Of a DNA stretch of 64,000 nucleotides, positions 34,886-45,613 are shown in pieces. Source of the DNA: Caulobacter flavus (GTDB lineage: Bacteria; Pseudomonadota; Alphaproteobacteria; Caulobacterales; Caulobacteraceae); assembly GCF_003722335.1 (NCBI RefSeq), contig NZ_CP026100.1, positions 1,648,001 to 1,712,000 on the forward strand, in the 5' to 3' direction. The translations under genes and the position numbers were made by a program. A model generated the notes under the pieces. That model was not told the origin of the DNA. It saw nothing but the letters and a program-made list of their open reading frames with translations, and searched no databases. The stretch's first letter is position 1. Each line of letters begins with the position of its first letter.

Positions 34886-36319
34886 TCAGAAAGCCCGGTC
34901 CAGCGACACCGTGAACCGGCAGGCCAGCCCCGTCTCGGCGTAATCGATCGCCACCTCGCCGCGCAGTTCGGCGCCGATGCTGCGCTCGATCAGGCGCGAG
35001 CCGAAGCCGCGGCGGGCGGGGGCGGCGACGGCGGGGCCGTCGGCCTCGCGCCATTCGAAGTCCAGCACGCCTGGCGGATCGACGCGCCAGGCCAGCAGCA
35101 GCCGGCCCGTCTCGGTGCTCAGCGCCCCGTACTTGGCGGCGTTGGTGGCCAGTTCGTGGAACACCATGCCCAGCGACAGAGCCACCCGGGCGGGCAGGTT
35201 GAGGTCTGGGCCCTCCATGACGATGCGGGCCGGATCGTAGGGCGCCAGTTCCTGGCCCAAGATCTGGCGCAGGCCCGCGCCGGCCCACTGGCTGTCGGTC
35301 AGGGCGTTGTGCGTCTGCGACAGCGCCAGCAGCCGCGCCTCGAAAGCGCGGGCGAAGGCCTCCGGCGTCAGGGCGCCGCGCAGGGTCTGGCGGGCGATGG
35401 CCTGGACGGTGGCCAGGGTGTTCTTGACCCGGTGGTTCAGTTCGTCGAGCAGCAGCCGCTGCTGCTCGCCGGCCAGAACCTTCTCCGTGACGTCCGAGCC
35501 CTCGACCAGGACCCCGGAGACCGAGCCGTCGGGCTCGACGATCGGCTGGTAGATGAAGTCGAGGAAGCGGTCCTCCAGCGGGGCGTCCGGCGTGCGCCGC
35601 AGCGCGACCTTGATCTCGCGGCCGACGAAGGCCTCGGCCGTTGCTGTGACCCGGTCGAGCAGTTCCACGAAGCCCTGCTCGACCACCTCGGGCAGGGCCT
35701 CGCGCAGCGGCAGGCCGACCACGTCGCGCCAGCCGATCAACTGGCCGTAGGCGTTGTTGACCAGGTCGAAGCGGTGCTCGGGGCCGCGCAGCACGGCCAT
35801 GAAGCTGGGCGCCTGCATGAAGAGGCGGCGCAGGTCGTCGTTCTGGGCCCCGGCCGCCCCGGCCCGCAGCAGCACGTCGTCCTGCAGCATGGTCATTTCG
35901 CCGCGACCGAAGGCGACTTCCTTCAGGCGCTGGACGGCGGTGACGTCCTGGGTGTGCTGGACGATGTAGGCGGTCTTGCCGTCGGGGCCGGGAATCGGGG
36001 TGTTGGTGGCGCTCCAGATCCGGTCCTCGAAGCCGCCGCCCAGGTGGGCCGGCCGCTCGATGGCGTAGGGGATCAGCGGCAGGTGGTCTGGCCGGCCGCC
36101 GTCGAGGGCGCGGCGGAAGGAGGCCTCCAGCCGCTCGCGCGACTCGCCCTGGCTGGGAAAGGCGTCGAACACGTAGAGGCCGGCGATGTCCTCCCAGCGG
36201 CGGGCCAGGGTCTCGAGATAGGCCTGGTTGGCGGCCACGTACCGCAGGTCGCGGTCGAGCATCATGTATGGTGTCGGCAGACGATCGAACACCGTCGCGA
36301 AATCGATCGGGCCGGTCAT
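34886..36319 (-). CDS. HWE-family sensor histidine kinase with two PAS domains
   Basis: The ATG at 36319 gives 477 aa; the frame continues upstream to a TTG at 36361 without a better site. Counting from that TTG: PAS 1 about 24-140, PAS 2 about 178-295, H box ELNHRVKNTL with H310, N box FHELATNAAKYGAL and the family W437-R-E439 motif (FEWREADG), then RGFGSRLIERSI of the ATPase part. It lacks membrane segments and so senses in the cytoplasm. HWE kinases often feed the general stress response in alphaproteobacteria, but no response-regulator gene is beside it. Confidence 0.92.
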   Translation of the reverse strand: MTGPIDFATVFDRLPTPYMMLDRDLRYVAANQAYLETLARRWEDIAGLYVFDAFPSQGESRERLEASFRRALDGGRPDHLPLIPYAIERPAHLGGGFEDRIWSATNTPIPGPDGKTAYIVQHTQDVTAVQRLKEVAFGRGEMTMLQDDVLLRAGAAGAQNDDLRRLFMQAPSFMAVLRGPEHRFDLVNNAYGQLIGWRDVVGLPLREALPEVVEQGFVELLDRVTATAEAFVGREIKVALRRTPDAPLEDRFLDFIYQPIVEPDGSVSGVLVEGSDVTEKVLAGEQQRLLLDELNHRVKNTLATVQAIARQTLRGALTPEAFARAFEARLLALSQTHNALTDSQWAGAGLRQILGQELAPYDPARIVMEGPDLNLPARVALSLGMVFHELATNAAKYGALSTETGRLLLAWRVDPPGVLDFEWREADGPAVAAPARRGFGSRLIERSIGAELRGEVAIDYAETGLACRFTVSLDRAF

Positions 36320-36432
36320 CGCCTGAAGGTCATCCCCGTTGAACAGCCAGCGATAACGCAAGCTTTGCTAGAGAGGTTCCCTCATTCTCCCACCGAGTGA
36401 ATTGCGAACGTATCTCAAGTAATGGCCGTTTC

Positions 36433-36460
36433 GTTGACACCCCGGCGCTCGCGCTTAAAA
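36433..36460 (+). promoter_or_regulatory. possible sigma-70-type promoter of sdhCDAB
   Basis: TTGACA (36433-36438) and TTAAAA (36454-36459) are spaced 15 bp, or 16 bp to TAAAAG. They lie about 40 bp upstream of sdhC in the gap before the operon. Spacing is a little short, so the call is tentative. Confidence 0.4.
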
Positions 36461-36499
36461 GCGTCCCGCAACGCACAAATCCACAGGTTGGACGTAAAA

Positions 36500-36907
36500 A
36501 TGACCGAGACGAGCCGGGGGCTCCCTGAGCGTCCGCTGTCGCCGCACCTCCAGGTCTGGCGCTGGCACATCACCATGGCGTGCTCGATCCTGCACCGCGC
36601 CAGCCTGTTCGCCCTCTATGTCGGCGTCCTGCTCCTGGCCGGCTGGGCCCTGGCCCTGGCCTCGGGTCCCGACCACTACGCCTGCTACACCGGCGTGATC
36701 GGCTCGCCGCTGGGCAAGCTGGTGCTGTTCGGCATCACGGTCGCGGTCTTCTACAACGTCGCCTACATCATCCGTCAGACCTTCTGGGACCTGGGCAAGG
36801 GCTTCGAACCGAAGACCGCCAACCTGACCGGCGTGGTCGTGATCGCTTTCGCGATCGTCGCCGCCGTCGTCACCTGGATCCTCGCCGCCGCGACCGGAGC
36901 GATCTGA
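36500..36907 (+). CDS. sdhC: succinate dehydrogenase cytochrome b556 subunit
   Basis: A protein of 135 aa from ATG 36500; the upstream frame from 36422 adds a basic tail without support. Starts with [12 protein letters not shown] and has three hydrophobic helices. The quinone-site pattern S29-I-L-H-R33 is intact. The usual heme-ligand histidine, found in other SdhC proteins in the pattern H-x-x-x-G-I-R-H-x-x-W-D, appears here as N86 in [14 protein letters not shown]. It anchors the complex with SdhD in the inner membrane. It precedes sdhD by 2 bp. Confidence 0.93.
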   Translation: MTETSRGLPERPLSPHLQVWRWHITMACSILHRASLFALYVGVLLLAGWALALASGPDHYACYTGVIGSPLGKLVLFGITVAVFYNVAYIIRQTFWDLGKGFEPKTANLTGVVVIAFAIVAAVVTWILAAATGAI

Positions 36908-36909
36908 CC

Positions 36910-37311
36910 ATGAGCACCTCCAACAGCCCCTTCCGCACCCCGCTGTCGCGCGCCCGCGGCCTGGGCGCCTCGCACCACGGCGTGGGCCACTTCATCTCCG
37001 AGCGCGTCTCGGGCCTGGCCCTCGTGCCGCTGTTCCTGTGGGGCGCCTTCGCCGGCATCCGCCTGGCGGGCAAGGACTTCGACGCGGTCGCCGCCTGGGT
37101 GGCGATCCCGATCAACGCCGTCCTGCTGTCGCTGCTCTTCATCGCCCTGCTGGTGCACCTGAAGAACGCCATCCAGGTGGTCATCGAGGACTATGTCGTG
37201 GCGTTCGCCCCGAAGGCCGCCCTCGTCATCGGCAACCTGTTCCTCTGCATGCTCGCCGGCGTCGCCGGGATCGTCTCGATCCTGAAGATCGCCTTCACCG
37301 GAGCCCTTTGA
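36910..37311 (+). CDS. sdhD: succinate dehydrogenase membrane anchor subunit
   Basis: A protein of 133 aa with three hydrophobic helices. The N-terminal pattern [21 protein letters not shown] and [17 protein letters not shown] (heme-ligand-type histidine followed by the quinone-site DY) match SdhD. It forms the quinone and heme region with SdhC. Its TGA overlaps the sdhA ATG by one base. Confidence 0.94.
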   Translation: MSTSNSPFRTPLSRARGLGASHHGVGHFISERVSGLALVPLFLWGAFAGIRLAGKDFDAVAAWVAIPINAVLLSLLFIALLVHLKNAIQVVIEDYVVAFAPKAALVIGNLFLCMLAGVAGIVSILKIAFTGAL

Positions 37312-39098
37312 TGTCGGCCTACACGTTCATCGACCACAAGTTCGACGTCGTCGTCGTGGGCGCCGGCGGCTCGGGCCTCCGCGCCGCGCTCGGCGCCGCG
37401 CAGGCCGGCCTCAAGACCGCCTGCATCACCAAGGTGTTCCCCACCCGCAGCCACACGGTCGCCGCCCAGGGCGGGATCTCGGCCTCGCTGGGCAACATGG
37501 GCCAGGACGACTGGCGCTGGCACATGTTCGACACCGTCAAGGGTTCGGACTGGCTGGGCGACCAGGACGCCATCGAGTACCTGACCCGCAACGCTCCGGC
37601 GGCGGTCTACGAACTCGAGCACTGGGGCGTGCCGTTCTCGCGCACGGCCGAGGGCAAGATCTACCAGCGCGCCTTCGGCGGCATGACCAAGAACTTCGGC
37701 GAAGGCCCGATCCAGCGCACCTGCGCGGCGGCCGACCGCACCGGTCACGCCATGCTGCACACGATGTACGGCCAGTCGCTGGCCCACGACACCGAGTTCT
37801 TCATCGAGTACTTCGCCCTCGACCTGATCATGGAAGACGGCGCCTGCCGCGGCGTGACCGCGTGGAAGCTCGACGACGGCACCCTGCACCGCTTCCAGGC
37901 CCAGACCGTGATCCTGGCCACCGGCGGCTACGGCCGGGCCTACTTCTCGGCCACCTCGGCCCACACCTGCACGGGCGACGGCAACGCCATGGCGCTGCGC
38001 GCCGGCCTGCCGCTGCAGGACATGGAATTCGTGCAGTTCCACCCCACCGGCATCTACGGCGCCGGCTGCCTGATCACCGAAGGCGCCCGCGGCGAAGGCG
38101 GCTACCTGACCAACTCGGAAGGCGAGCGCTTCATGGAGCGCTACGCCCCGTCGGTTAAGGACCTGGCGCCCCGCGACATGGTCAGCCGCGCGATGACCAT
38201 CGAGATCCGCGAAGGCCGCGGCGTGGGCCCCAACAAGGACCACATCTTCCTGCACCTCGACCACCTGGATCCGAAGATCCTGGCCGAGCGCCTGCCGGGC
38301 ATCTCTGAGACGGCGAAGGTGTTCGCCGGCGTCGACGTGACCAAGGCCCCGATCCCGGTGCTGCCGACCGTCCACTACAACATGGGCGGCATCCCGACGA
38401 ACTACCACGGCGAAGTGGTGACCAAGGCCGGCGACAACCCCGACCAGGTGATCCCGGGCCTGATGGCCGTCGGCGAAGCCGCCTGCGTGTCGGTGCACGG
38501 CGCCAACCGCCTGGGCTCCAACTCGCTGATCGACCTCGTCGTGTTCGGCCGCGCGGCCGGCCTGCGCTGCGCCGAGATCCTGACCCCCGGCGCCAAGCAG
38601 CCGGAACTGAAGGCTTCGCAGACCGAGGCGCACATCGAGCGCTTCGACCGCATGCGCAACGCCAACGGCTCGACCCCGACCGCCGAACTGCGCCTCGAAA
38701 TGCAGAAGGCGATGCAGGAAGACGCCGCCGTGTTCCGCACCGGCGAGAGCCTAGACAGCGGCGTGGCCCGTCTGCAGGCCGTCTGGGACAAGAAGGGCGA
38801 CGTGAAGGTCTCCGACCGCGGTCTGGTGTGGAACACCGACCTGATGGAGACCCTCGAGTTCGACAACCTCATCGGCCAGGCGGTCGTGACGGTGAACGGC
38901 GCGGCCAACCGCACCGAGAGCCGCGGCGCCCACGCCCGCGAGGACTTCTCCGAGCGCAACGACACCGAGTGGATGAAGCACACCCTGGCCTGGCTCGACA
39001 ACGAGACCGGCAAGGTGAAGATCGATTTCCGTCCGGTGCACAACTACACGATGTCGCAGGACATCGACTACATCCCGCCGAAGCAACGGGTCTACTAG
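37311..39098 (+). CDS. sdhA: succinate dehydrogenase flavoprotein subunit
   Basis: A protein of 595 aa, the normal family length. N-terminal FAD motif [14 protein letters not shown], covalent-FAD histidine H48 ([10 protein letters not shown]), and the substrate region with [21 protein letters not shown]. It oxidises succinate to fumarate as part of complex II, on the cytoplasmic face. It is the third gene of the operon. Confidence 0.97.
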   Translation: MSAYTFIDHKFDVVVVGAGGSGLRAALGAAQAGLKTACITKVFPTRSHTVAAQGGISASLGNMGQDDWRWHMFDTVKGSDWLGDQDAIEYLTRNAPAAVYELEHWGVPFSRTAEGKIYQRAFGGMTKNFGEGPIQRTCAAADRTGHAMLHTMYGQSLAHDTEFFIEYFALDLIMEDGACRGVTAWKLDDGTLHRFQAQTVILATGGYGRAYFSATSAHTCTGDGNAMALRAGLPLQDMEFVQFHPTGIYGAGCLITEGARGEGGYLTNSEGERFMERYAPSVKDLAPRDMVSRAMTIEIREGRGVGPNKDHIFLHLDHLDPKILAERLPGISETAKVFAGVDVTKAPIPVLPTVHYNMGGIPTNYHGEVVTKAGDNPDQVIPGLMAVGEAACVSVHGANRLGSNSLIDLVVFGRAAGLRCAEILTPGAKQPELKASQTEAHIERFDRMRNANGSTPTAELRLEMQKAMQEDAAVFRTGESLDSGVARLQAVWDKKGDVKVSDRGLVWNTDLMETLEFDNLIGQAVVTVNGAANRTESRGAHAREDFSERNDTEWMKHTLAWLDNETGKVKIDFRPVHNYTMSQDIDYIPPKQRVY

Positions 39099-39108
39099 GG
39101 GAACGCAG

Positions 39109-39891
39109 ATGGTCCAGCTCTCTCTTCCCAAGAACTCCCGCGTTCAGAGCGGCAAGCACTGGCCCGCTCCGGCCGGCGCCAAGAACGTGCGCTCGTTCAA
39201 GATCTACCGCTACGATCCCGAGACCGGGATGAACCCGCGGTGGGACACCTACGACGTCGACGTCGACGCCTGCGGTCCCATGGTCCTGGACGCGCTGCTC
39301 TACATCAAGAACACCATCGACCCGACCCTGGCCTTCCGCCGGTCGTGCCGCGAGGGCGTCTGCGGTTCCTGCGCGATGAACATCGGCGGCCGCAACACCC
39401 TGGCCTGCACGCACGGCCACGGCGAGGTGCCCGGCAAGGCCGTGCAGATCAGCCCGCTGCCGCACGCGCCGGTGGTCAAGGACCTGATCCCCGACCTGAC
39501 GCTGTTCTACGCCCAATACGCCTCGATCGAGCCGTGGCTGCACACCACGACCCCCGAGCCGCAGAAGGAGTGGCGCCAGGCCCCGGAAGACCGCGAGAAG
39601 CTCGACGGTCTGTACGAGTGCATCCTGTGCGCCTGCTGCTCGACCTCGTGCCCCAGCTACTGGTGGAACGGCGAGAAGTACCTGGGCCCGGCGGCCCTGC
39701 TGCACGCCTACCGCTGGCTGATCGACAGCCGCGACGAAGCCACCGGCGAGCGCCTCGACGACCTCGAGGACCCGTTCAAGCTCTATCGCTGCCACACGAT
39801 CATGAACTGCGCCCAGGTCTGCCCGAAGGGGCTGAACCCGGCCAAGGCCATCGCCTCGATCAAGAAGATGCTGGTGGAGCGGGTGGTCTGA
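39109..39891 (+). CDS. sdhB: succinate dehydrogenase iron-sulfur subunit
   Basis: A protein of 260 aa. 2Fe-2S ligands C80, C85, C88 and C100; then [11 protein letters not shown] with C171, C174, C177 and C181 for the second centre; then [11 protein letters not shown] near the C-terminus. It carries electrons from SdhA to the quinone site of SdhC/D. It follows sdhA by 10 bp and ends the complex II operon. Confidence 0.97.
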   Translation: MVQLSLPKNSRVQSGKHWPAPAGAKNVRSFKIYRYDPETGMNPRWDTYDVDVDACGPMVLDALLYIKNTIDPTLAFRRSCREGVCGSCAMNIGGRNTLACTHGHGEVPGKAVQISPLPHAPVVKDLIPDLTLFYAQYASIEPWLHTTTPEPQKEWRQAPEDREKLDGLYECILCACCSTSCPSYWWNGEKYLGPAALLHAYRWLIDSRDEATGERLDDLEDPFKLYRCHTIMNCAQVCPKGLNPAKAIASIKKMLVERVV

Positions 39892-39920
39892 CGACCGTCC
39901 GCGCCTTCGGTCTCGCCGCA

Positions 39921-40445
39921 TTGCTGTGGGGCGCGGCCGAGGGCTTCCTGTTCTTCGTCGTTCCGGACGTGCTCATAAGCCTCGTCGCTCTGCGGCGAGG
40001 CTTTCGCATGGGGGCCTTGGCCAGTCTGGCCGCGGCCCTGGGAGCGATGGTCGGCGGGGCGGCGATGTGGCTGTGGAGCGCCAATGCGCCCGGTCCCGCG
40101 CTGAAGGCGGTGGCGGCCGTGCCGTCGGTCTCCGACGCGATGATCGACAAGGCCCGCGCCGACATGGCCCGCGAGGGCTGGATCGTCGCCAGCCTGAAGG
40201 GGCCGCTGACCTCGACGCCCTACAAGGTCTACGCGGCCCTGGCGCCGCGGGCGGGCGCCAGCCTGCCGGCCTTCGCCGCGGCGGCCCTGCCTGTTCGCCT
40301 GCCGCGCTTTCTGCTCGTGGCGGCGGCGTTTTCGGCTGTCGGCGCCATGATGCGGGGCCGGGTCGGTCAGAAGACCACCCTGGCCGTCTTCACGGCGGGC
40401 TGGGTGCTGTTCTATGGCTGGTTCTGGATGACCCGTCCCGGTTGA
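39921..40445 (+). CDS. conserved membrane protein, start uncertain
   Basis: The frame after sdhB encodes a small membrane protein with LLWGAAEGFLFFVVPDVLISLVALRRG at its start, helices near residues 30-55 and 120-170, and a soluble stretch between. There is no ATG at the natural start. TTG 39921 or CTG 39888 (overlapping the sdhB stop) would include the conserved-looking AEGFLFF part, while the first ATG (40008) would cut it off. Function unknown. It is probably translated from the sdh message. Confidence 0.65.
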   Translation: MLWGAAEGFLFFVVPDVLISLVALRRGFRMGALASLAAALGAMVGGAAMWLWSANAPGPALKAVAAVPSVSDAMIDKARADMAREGWIVASLKGPLTSTPYKVYAALAPRAGASLPAFAAAALPVRLPRFLLVAAAFSAVGAMMRGRVGQKTTLAVFTAGWVLFYGWFWMTRPG

Positions 40446-40504
40446 CGCCGGCTTGCAAAAGATGACGGGGTCGTCAATTTTGTTCCGTGCGGGAGAGAAG
40501 CGCG

Positions 40505-41749
40505 TTGAGTGAAGCGGTCGTGAGCGATCCGAAGGCCAAGGTGGTGATCGTCGGCGCGGGCCATGCGGGCGGCTCGGCCGCCGCGTTCCTGCGCCAGTAC
40601 GGCCACGAGGGCCCGATCGTGCTGATCGGCGAGGAGCCGCTGCTGCCCTACCAGCGCCCGCCGCTTTCGAAGGCCTGGCTGAAGGGCGAGGCCGACGCCG
40701 ACAGCTTGGCCCTGAAACCGCAGGAGTGGTACGCCGAGGCCAATGTCGCCCTGCGCCTGCAAGGCGTGGCGACCAGCCTCAATCGGGGCGAGCGCACCGT
40801 CAGCCTCGCCTCGGGCGAGGTGATCTCCTACGACTTCCTCATTCTCGCCACCGGCGCGCGCGCCCGCGAGCTGCCGATTCCCGGCGCGGATCTTTCCGGC
40901 GTGCTGGCCCTGCGGACGGCGGCCGACGCGGAAGGCCTGAAGGCGGCCCTCGGCGAAGGCAAGCGCCTGGCCGTGGTCGGCGGCGGCTATGTCGGGCTGG
41001 AGGCGGCGGCCTCGGCCCGCGCCCTGGGCGCGGAGGCCACGGTCATCGAGCGCGAGAGCCGCGTTCTGGCCCGCGTGGCCTGCGAGACCCTGTCGACCTT
41101 CTTCCAGGACTATCACGGCGCGCGCGGCGTGGCGTTCGAGCTGAACGCCAATGTCGAGGCGTTCGAGGGAACGGGCGGCCACGTCACCGGCGTGCGCCTG
41201 AAGGGCGGCGAGGTCGTGGCCTGCGACGCCGCGCTGGTGGGCGTCGGCGCCCATCCCAACGTCGAGCTGGCCCAGGACGCGGGCCTGGAATGCACCGGCG
41301 GCATCGTCGTGGATCTTGAGGCCCGCACCAGCGACCCGCGCGTCTTCGCCATCGGCGACGTCGCCCACCGGCCGCTGCCGCTGTACGAGCGCCAGTTCCG
41401 CCTCGAAAGCGTGCCCAACGCCCTGGAGCAGGCCAAGCAGGCCGCCGCCGCCATCGTCGGCCGCGCTGGCCCGTCGCCGGAAGTGCCGTGGTTCTGGTCG
41501 GACCAGTACGACCTGAAGCTCCAGATCGCCGGCCTGCCGTTCGACGCCGACAGCACCATCGTGCGCGGCGACGTGGCCGCCGCCAGGTTCGCCGTCTTCC
41601 ACCTCAAGGGCGATCTCGTCCAGGCCGTGGAAGCCGTCAACGCGCCGCCCGAGTTCATGGCCGGCAAACAATTGATCGCCAAGCGGACGCCCGTGTCTAA
41701 GACAAGGCTGGCGGATCCGGCGATATCCATGAAGGAAGTGGCGGCCTGA
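40505..41749 (+). CDS. ferredoxin reductase (FAD, NAD(P)H)
   Basis: A protein of 414 aa from TTG 40505, with GGGAGAGAAG 4-14 bp upstream; an in-frame GTG at 40487 has no such site. FAD motif VIVGAGHAGGSAAAF, NAD motif VVGGGYVGLEAAASARALG and FAD motif VFAIGDVAHRPLP identify a rhodocoxin/putidaredoxin-reductase-type enzyme. It would reduce the 2Fe-2S ferredoxin encoded 29 bp downstream. No cytochrome P450 lies next to it, so the final electron acceptor is unknown. Confidence 0.92.
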   Translation: MSEAVVSDPKAKVVIVGAGHAGGSAAAFLRQYGHEGPIVLIGEEPLLPYQRPPLSKAWLKGEADADSLALKPQEWYAEANVALRLQGVATSLNRGERTVSLASGEVISYDFLILATGARARELPIPGADLSGVLALRTAADAEGLKAALGEGKRLAVVGGGYVGLEAAASARALGAEATVIERESRVLARVACETLSTFFQDYHGARGVAFELNANVEAFEGTGGHVTGVRLKGGEVVACDAALVGVGAHPNVELAQDAGLECTGGIVVDLEARTSDPRVFAIGDVAHRPLPLYERQFRLESVPNALEQAKQAAAAIVGRAGPSPEVPWFWSDQYDLKLQIAGLPFDADSTIVRGDVAAARFAVFHLKGDLVQAVEAVNAPPEFMAGKQLIAKRTPVSKTRLADPAISMKEVAA

Positions 41750-41763
41750 AAGCCGCCCGCTAG

Positions 41764-42616
<853 letters not shown>

Positions 42617-42629
<13 letters not shown>

Positions 42630-43279
42630 TCCGTCGGCTCCGCGGAGACCCTGGTCAACCGCCGCATGCCGTCTTCCATCTCGGCCAGGACGGCGGCGAC
42701 GTGCTCGTCCTCCGACCCCGAGCGGGCATAGGCGCTCACCCGGGGCAGGGCCTCGATCAGGTCGAGGTCCTGCCGCCCGCCCGTGACCCGCGCCGCCAGC
42801 AGCACCGGGGCCAGGGCGCAGTCGGCATGCGACAGCGCCCCGCCGACCGCATACGGACCCTCGTCCTCCAGCAGGTCGTCGAGCATGGCCAGGGCGTCGG
42901 CAAGCTGCTCGACCAGTCGCCGCGTCTCGCGCGGGTCCTGGGGCGCGGCCAGGGCGACCATCGGCGGCATCAGGTAGAGATCGGCGACGCGCACCAGCTG
43001 CCGGGCCCGCGCGCGTTCAAGCACATCGGCGGGGAGCAGCGTCGGGGCGTCGGGAAAGAGCTCTTCCAGCAGCTCCAGAATGACCGCCGACTCCCAGACG
43101 GCCTCGCCGTCGTCGAGGATCAGCACGGGCACGCGGCCCGTGGGGCTGACGTAGCGGAACCGCCGGTCGAGGGGCCAGCTGGGCGGCGGCGGAGCGATCT
43201 CGACGTCCAGATCCTTGGCGCGGAGCGCGATCCTGACGCGGGCCGCGTAGGGCGAGGCCGGAAGGCTGATCAGCTGCAT
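42617..43279 (-). CDS. glutathione S-transferase-like protein
   Basis: A protein of 220 aa. The N-terminal thioredoxin-like domain has SPYAARVRIALRAKDLDVE, then SPTGRVPVLILDDGEAVWESAVILELLEELF (the GST N-domain pattern with cis-Pro VP and ES motif). The C-terminal half is helical with YAVGGALSHADCALAPVL. Substrate unknown. It is convergent with the lipoprotein gene, with overlapping ends (42617-42629). Confidence 0.85.
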
Positions 43280-43344
43280 GGTCCACCCCCTGGAAACGAG
43301 GGCGCGACCTTGGCGTGGCGGGCGGCGCCGCGCAACCGCGCCGA

Positions 43345-45267
43345 TCAGGCCCCCGCGGCGCTCGCCGCGACCGGGGCGGCGGCGATCGGGCCCTGGCTGA
43401 GCGTCGGATACTTGGCCACCACGCGCCGGGCCAGGATCTCCGAGCCGCTGCCGGTCAGGTGGCCGTAGTCGAACTGCACGGGATAGCCCTTGCCGTCGAC
43501 CTCCAGGCAATGGCCGGCCGGGCACATGGCCGAGGCCAGCGACACGTAGCGGGCGCCCTTCTGGCGGGCCAGCTTGCCGATCGCGCGATCCACGGCGCTG
43601 ACGTCGATCCGCTGCTCGTCGACGAAGTCGGGGTCGTGCATGCGGTCCGAGACCGCCAGCAGGCGGGGCAGGGGCGAGCGGTACTCGATGATCGGGCCGA
43701 ACACGATGACGTCCAGGCCCTGGGCGCGCAGGCGCGACAGGGTGGCTTCCAGGCGGGGCAGGTCGTCGCGCTTCCAGCGGGCGGCCAGCACGACGGTGTC
43801 GACCTTGTGGGCCGGCAGGTAGTCGTCGAACATCCGGTCCATCAGCGCCACGCAGCGCTCCTCGGCCGAGCCGGGGTGGGTCAGGGTCGGCTTGCAGCCC
43901 GAGGCGGTGGCCTGCATCACGTTCACCGTCGGCATGGCCTTGGCCAGGCCGTACCACAGGTGGGCGGCGTGGCTGTCGCCGATCAGCAGGTAGTCGCGGC
44001 GCCCCGGGTCCTGCCGCACGCAGGCCATGTCGAAGTCGTCGACGGTCGAGCCCGACGGCAGGAAGCAGGTGCCCTCGCGCATCTGGCGGTGGCTCTTGTC
44101 GGTCAGCAGGTCGGCGATCTGCTGGACGCGCGGCGAGTAGCGGTAGGACAGGCCGTGGTCGACCTGGCCGGCGACGCCGACGGCGACCAGCACGGTCGCG
44201 GCGACGCCGGCCAGCTGGAACAGCGCCTTGCGCGGCAGCTTCAGCGGACCGACGCGGAACGGCCGCTCGATGAACCACCAGGAGATCGTCGCCAGCACGA
44301 TCGAGACCAGCACCGTGCCGATCTTGATCGCCATGGGCGGGGCGCCGCCGAACAGGAAGCTGTTCATCTGGGCGCCGACCATCACCGGCCAGTGCCACAG
44401 GTACAGCGAGTAGGAGATCAGGCCGATGAACACCACCGGCCGCCACGACAGCAGGCGGCCCATCAGCGTCGGCCCGGTCTCGCCGGCCGCGATCACCAGG
44501 GCCGCGCCGAGGCAGGGCAGCAGGGCGGCCGCGCCGGGGAACGGCATCTGCTCGCGATACAGCAGCACCGCCGCGCCGATCATCGCCAGGCCCAAGAGGG
44601 CGGCCGTCTCGCGCAGCCAGGGGCTGCGGATCTTGGGAACCATGCCCAGCGCCAGCACCGAGCCGACCATCAGCTCCCAGGCGCGGTTGTGCGGCAGGTA
44701 GAAGGCCGCGCTGGGCGCCAGGGCCACGCTGGCCAGGGCGCTGGCGAACGAGAGCGCCATCAGGCCCCAGATGATCGGCTTCAGCCGGCTGGGGAACACC
44801 CGCAGCAGGAACGACAGCAGCAGCGGGAAGACGATGTAGAACTGCTCCTCCACCGACAGCGACCAGGTGTGCAGCAGCAGCTTGGTCGAGGAGTCGGAGT
44901 CGAAGTAGCCGGCCTGGGTCCAGAAGAAGACGTTCGAGGCCGAGAACACCGAGGCGATCAGACTGCGGGCGTATTCCAGCATCTCGCCGGGCAGCAGGGT
45001 GAAATAGGCCAGGGCCGTGGTCACGGCCAGCACGGCCAGCAGGGCCGGGCCGATGCGCCGGACCCGCCGCTCGTAGAACCGCAGCAGCGAGAAGTCGCCC
45101 CGGCTCAGTTCGGCGAAGATGTTGCCGGTGATCAGGTAGCCGGAGATGACGAAGAACACGTCGACGCCGACGAAGCCGCCGGGCAGTTGGTTGAAGCCGG
45201 CGTGGAAGGCCACCACCGGCAGCACGGCCACGGCGCGCAGGCCGTCGATGTCCTTGCGGTACTGCAT
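43345..45267 (-). CDS. acyltransferase-3 / SGNH fusion (O-antigen acetylase type)
   Basis: A protein of 640 aa. The N-terminal acyltransferase-3 domain (DIDGLRAVAVLPVVAFHAG with H22, GGFVGVDVFFVISGYLI, WSLSVEEQFY) has about ten membrane helices to residue 370. The periplasmic SGNH domain starts near residue 420 with YLLIGDSHAAHLW and ends near AGHCLEVDG and DYGHLTGSGS. Such OafA-like proteins O-acetylate surface polysaccharides. It stands alone on the minus strand. Confidence 0.93.
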   Translation of the reverse strand: MQYRKDIDGLRAVAVLPVVAFHAGFNQLPGGFVGVDVFFVISGYLITGNIFAELSRGDFSLLRFYERRVRRIGPALLAVLAVTTALAYFTLLPGEMLEYARSLIASVFSASNVFFWTQAGYFDSDSSTKLLLHTWSLSVEEQFYIVFPLLLSFLLRVFPSRLKPIIWGLMALSFASALASVALAPSAAFYLPHNRAWELMVGSVLALGMVPKIRSPWLRETAALLGLAMIGAAVLLYREQMPFPGAAALLPCLGAALVIAAGETGPTLMGRLLSWRPVVFIGLISYSLYLWHWPVMVGAQMNSFLFGGAPPMAIKIGTVLVSIVLATISWWFIERPFRVGPLKLPRKALFQLAGVAATVLVAVGVAGQVDHGLSYRYSPRVQQIADLLTDKSHRQMREGTCFLPSGSTVDDFDMACVRQDPGRRDYLLIGDSHAAHLWYGLAKAMPTVNVMQATASGCKPTLTHPGSAEERCVALMDRMFDDYLPAHKVDTVVLAARWKRDDLPRLEATLSRLRAQGLDVIVFGPIIEYRSPLPRLLAVSDRMHDPDFVDEQRIDVSAVDRAIGKLARQKGARYVSLASAMCPAGHCLEVDGKGYPVQFDYGHLTGSGSEILARRVVAKYPTLSQGPIAAAPVAASAAGA

Positions 45268-45613
45268 TGGTCTATCCCCGCCGTCTCGAACATCGGCTAG
45301 TCGCGCGCGGGCCCATGGCGCGTCAACATCAACCCTGGATCGAGAGCGATAAGGGCGGCTTGTGACCGTTGCTTGTTCGTCGCGCGCCGAACATGTGGAC
45401 AGGTTCGGGTCCGCAAAGCTTGACTATTGCAGGCCTTGCCGCCGCCAGGAATTCCCGGCGTCGGCGCCTGCCGAGGCGGCCTGTGCGTCGCCTTGCGTGC
45501 AGGGTGCGGTTTCTTCGCAACTAAGCGTTGACTGGCGTCAAGCTTTGCTGTCGGTTGTGCCGGCACGTCGGCAGGGCAGCCGACGGCCTGCGATCGAGTG
45601 ACAGTCCGCGCGA
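45268..45613. other. 346-bp intergenic region
   Basis: Between the acyltransferase gene and the secretion island. No convincing gene, RNA or repeat was seen. Promoters for both divergent units must lie here, but no clear -35/-10 pair was found. Confidence 0.5.

Noticed and set aside
43315-45300. Open frame of 661 codons on the plus strand opposite the acyltransferase
   Set aside because: Low-complexity Gln/His/Arg/Val product; the minus-strand gene has complete acyltransferase and SGNH motifs.
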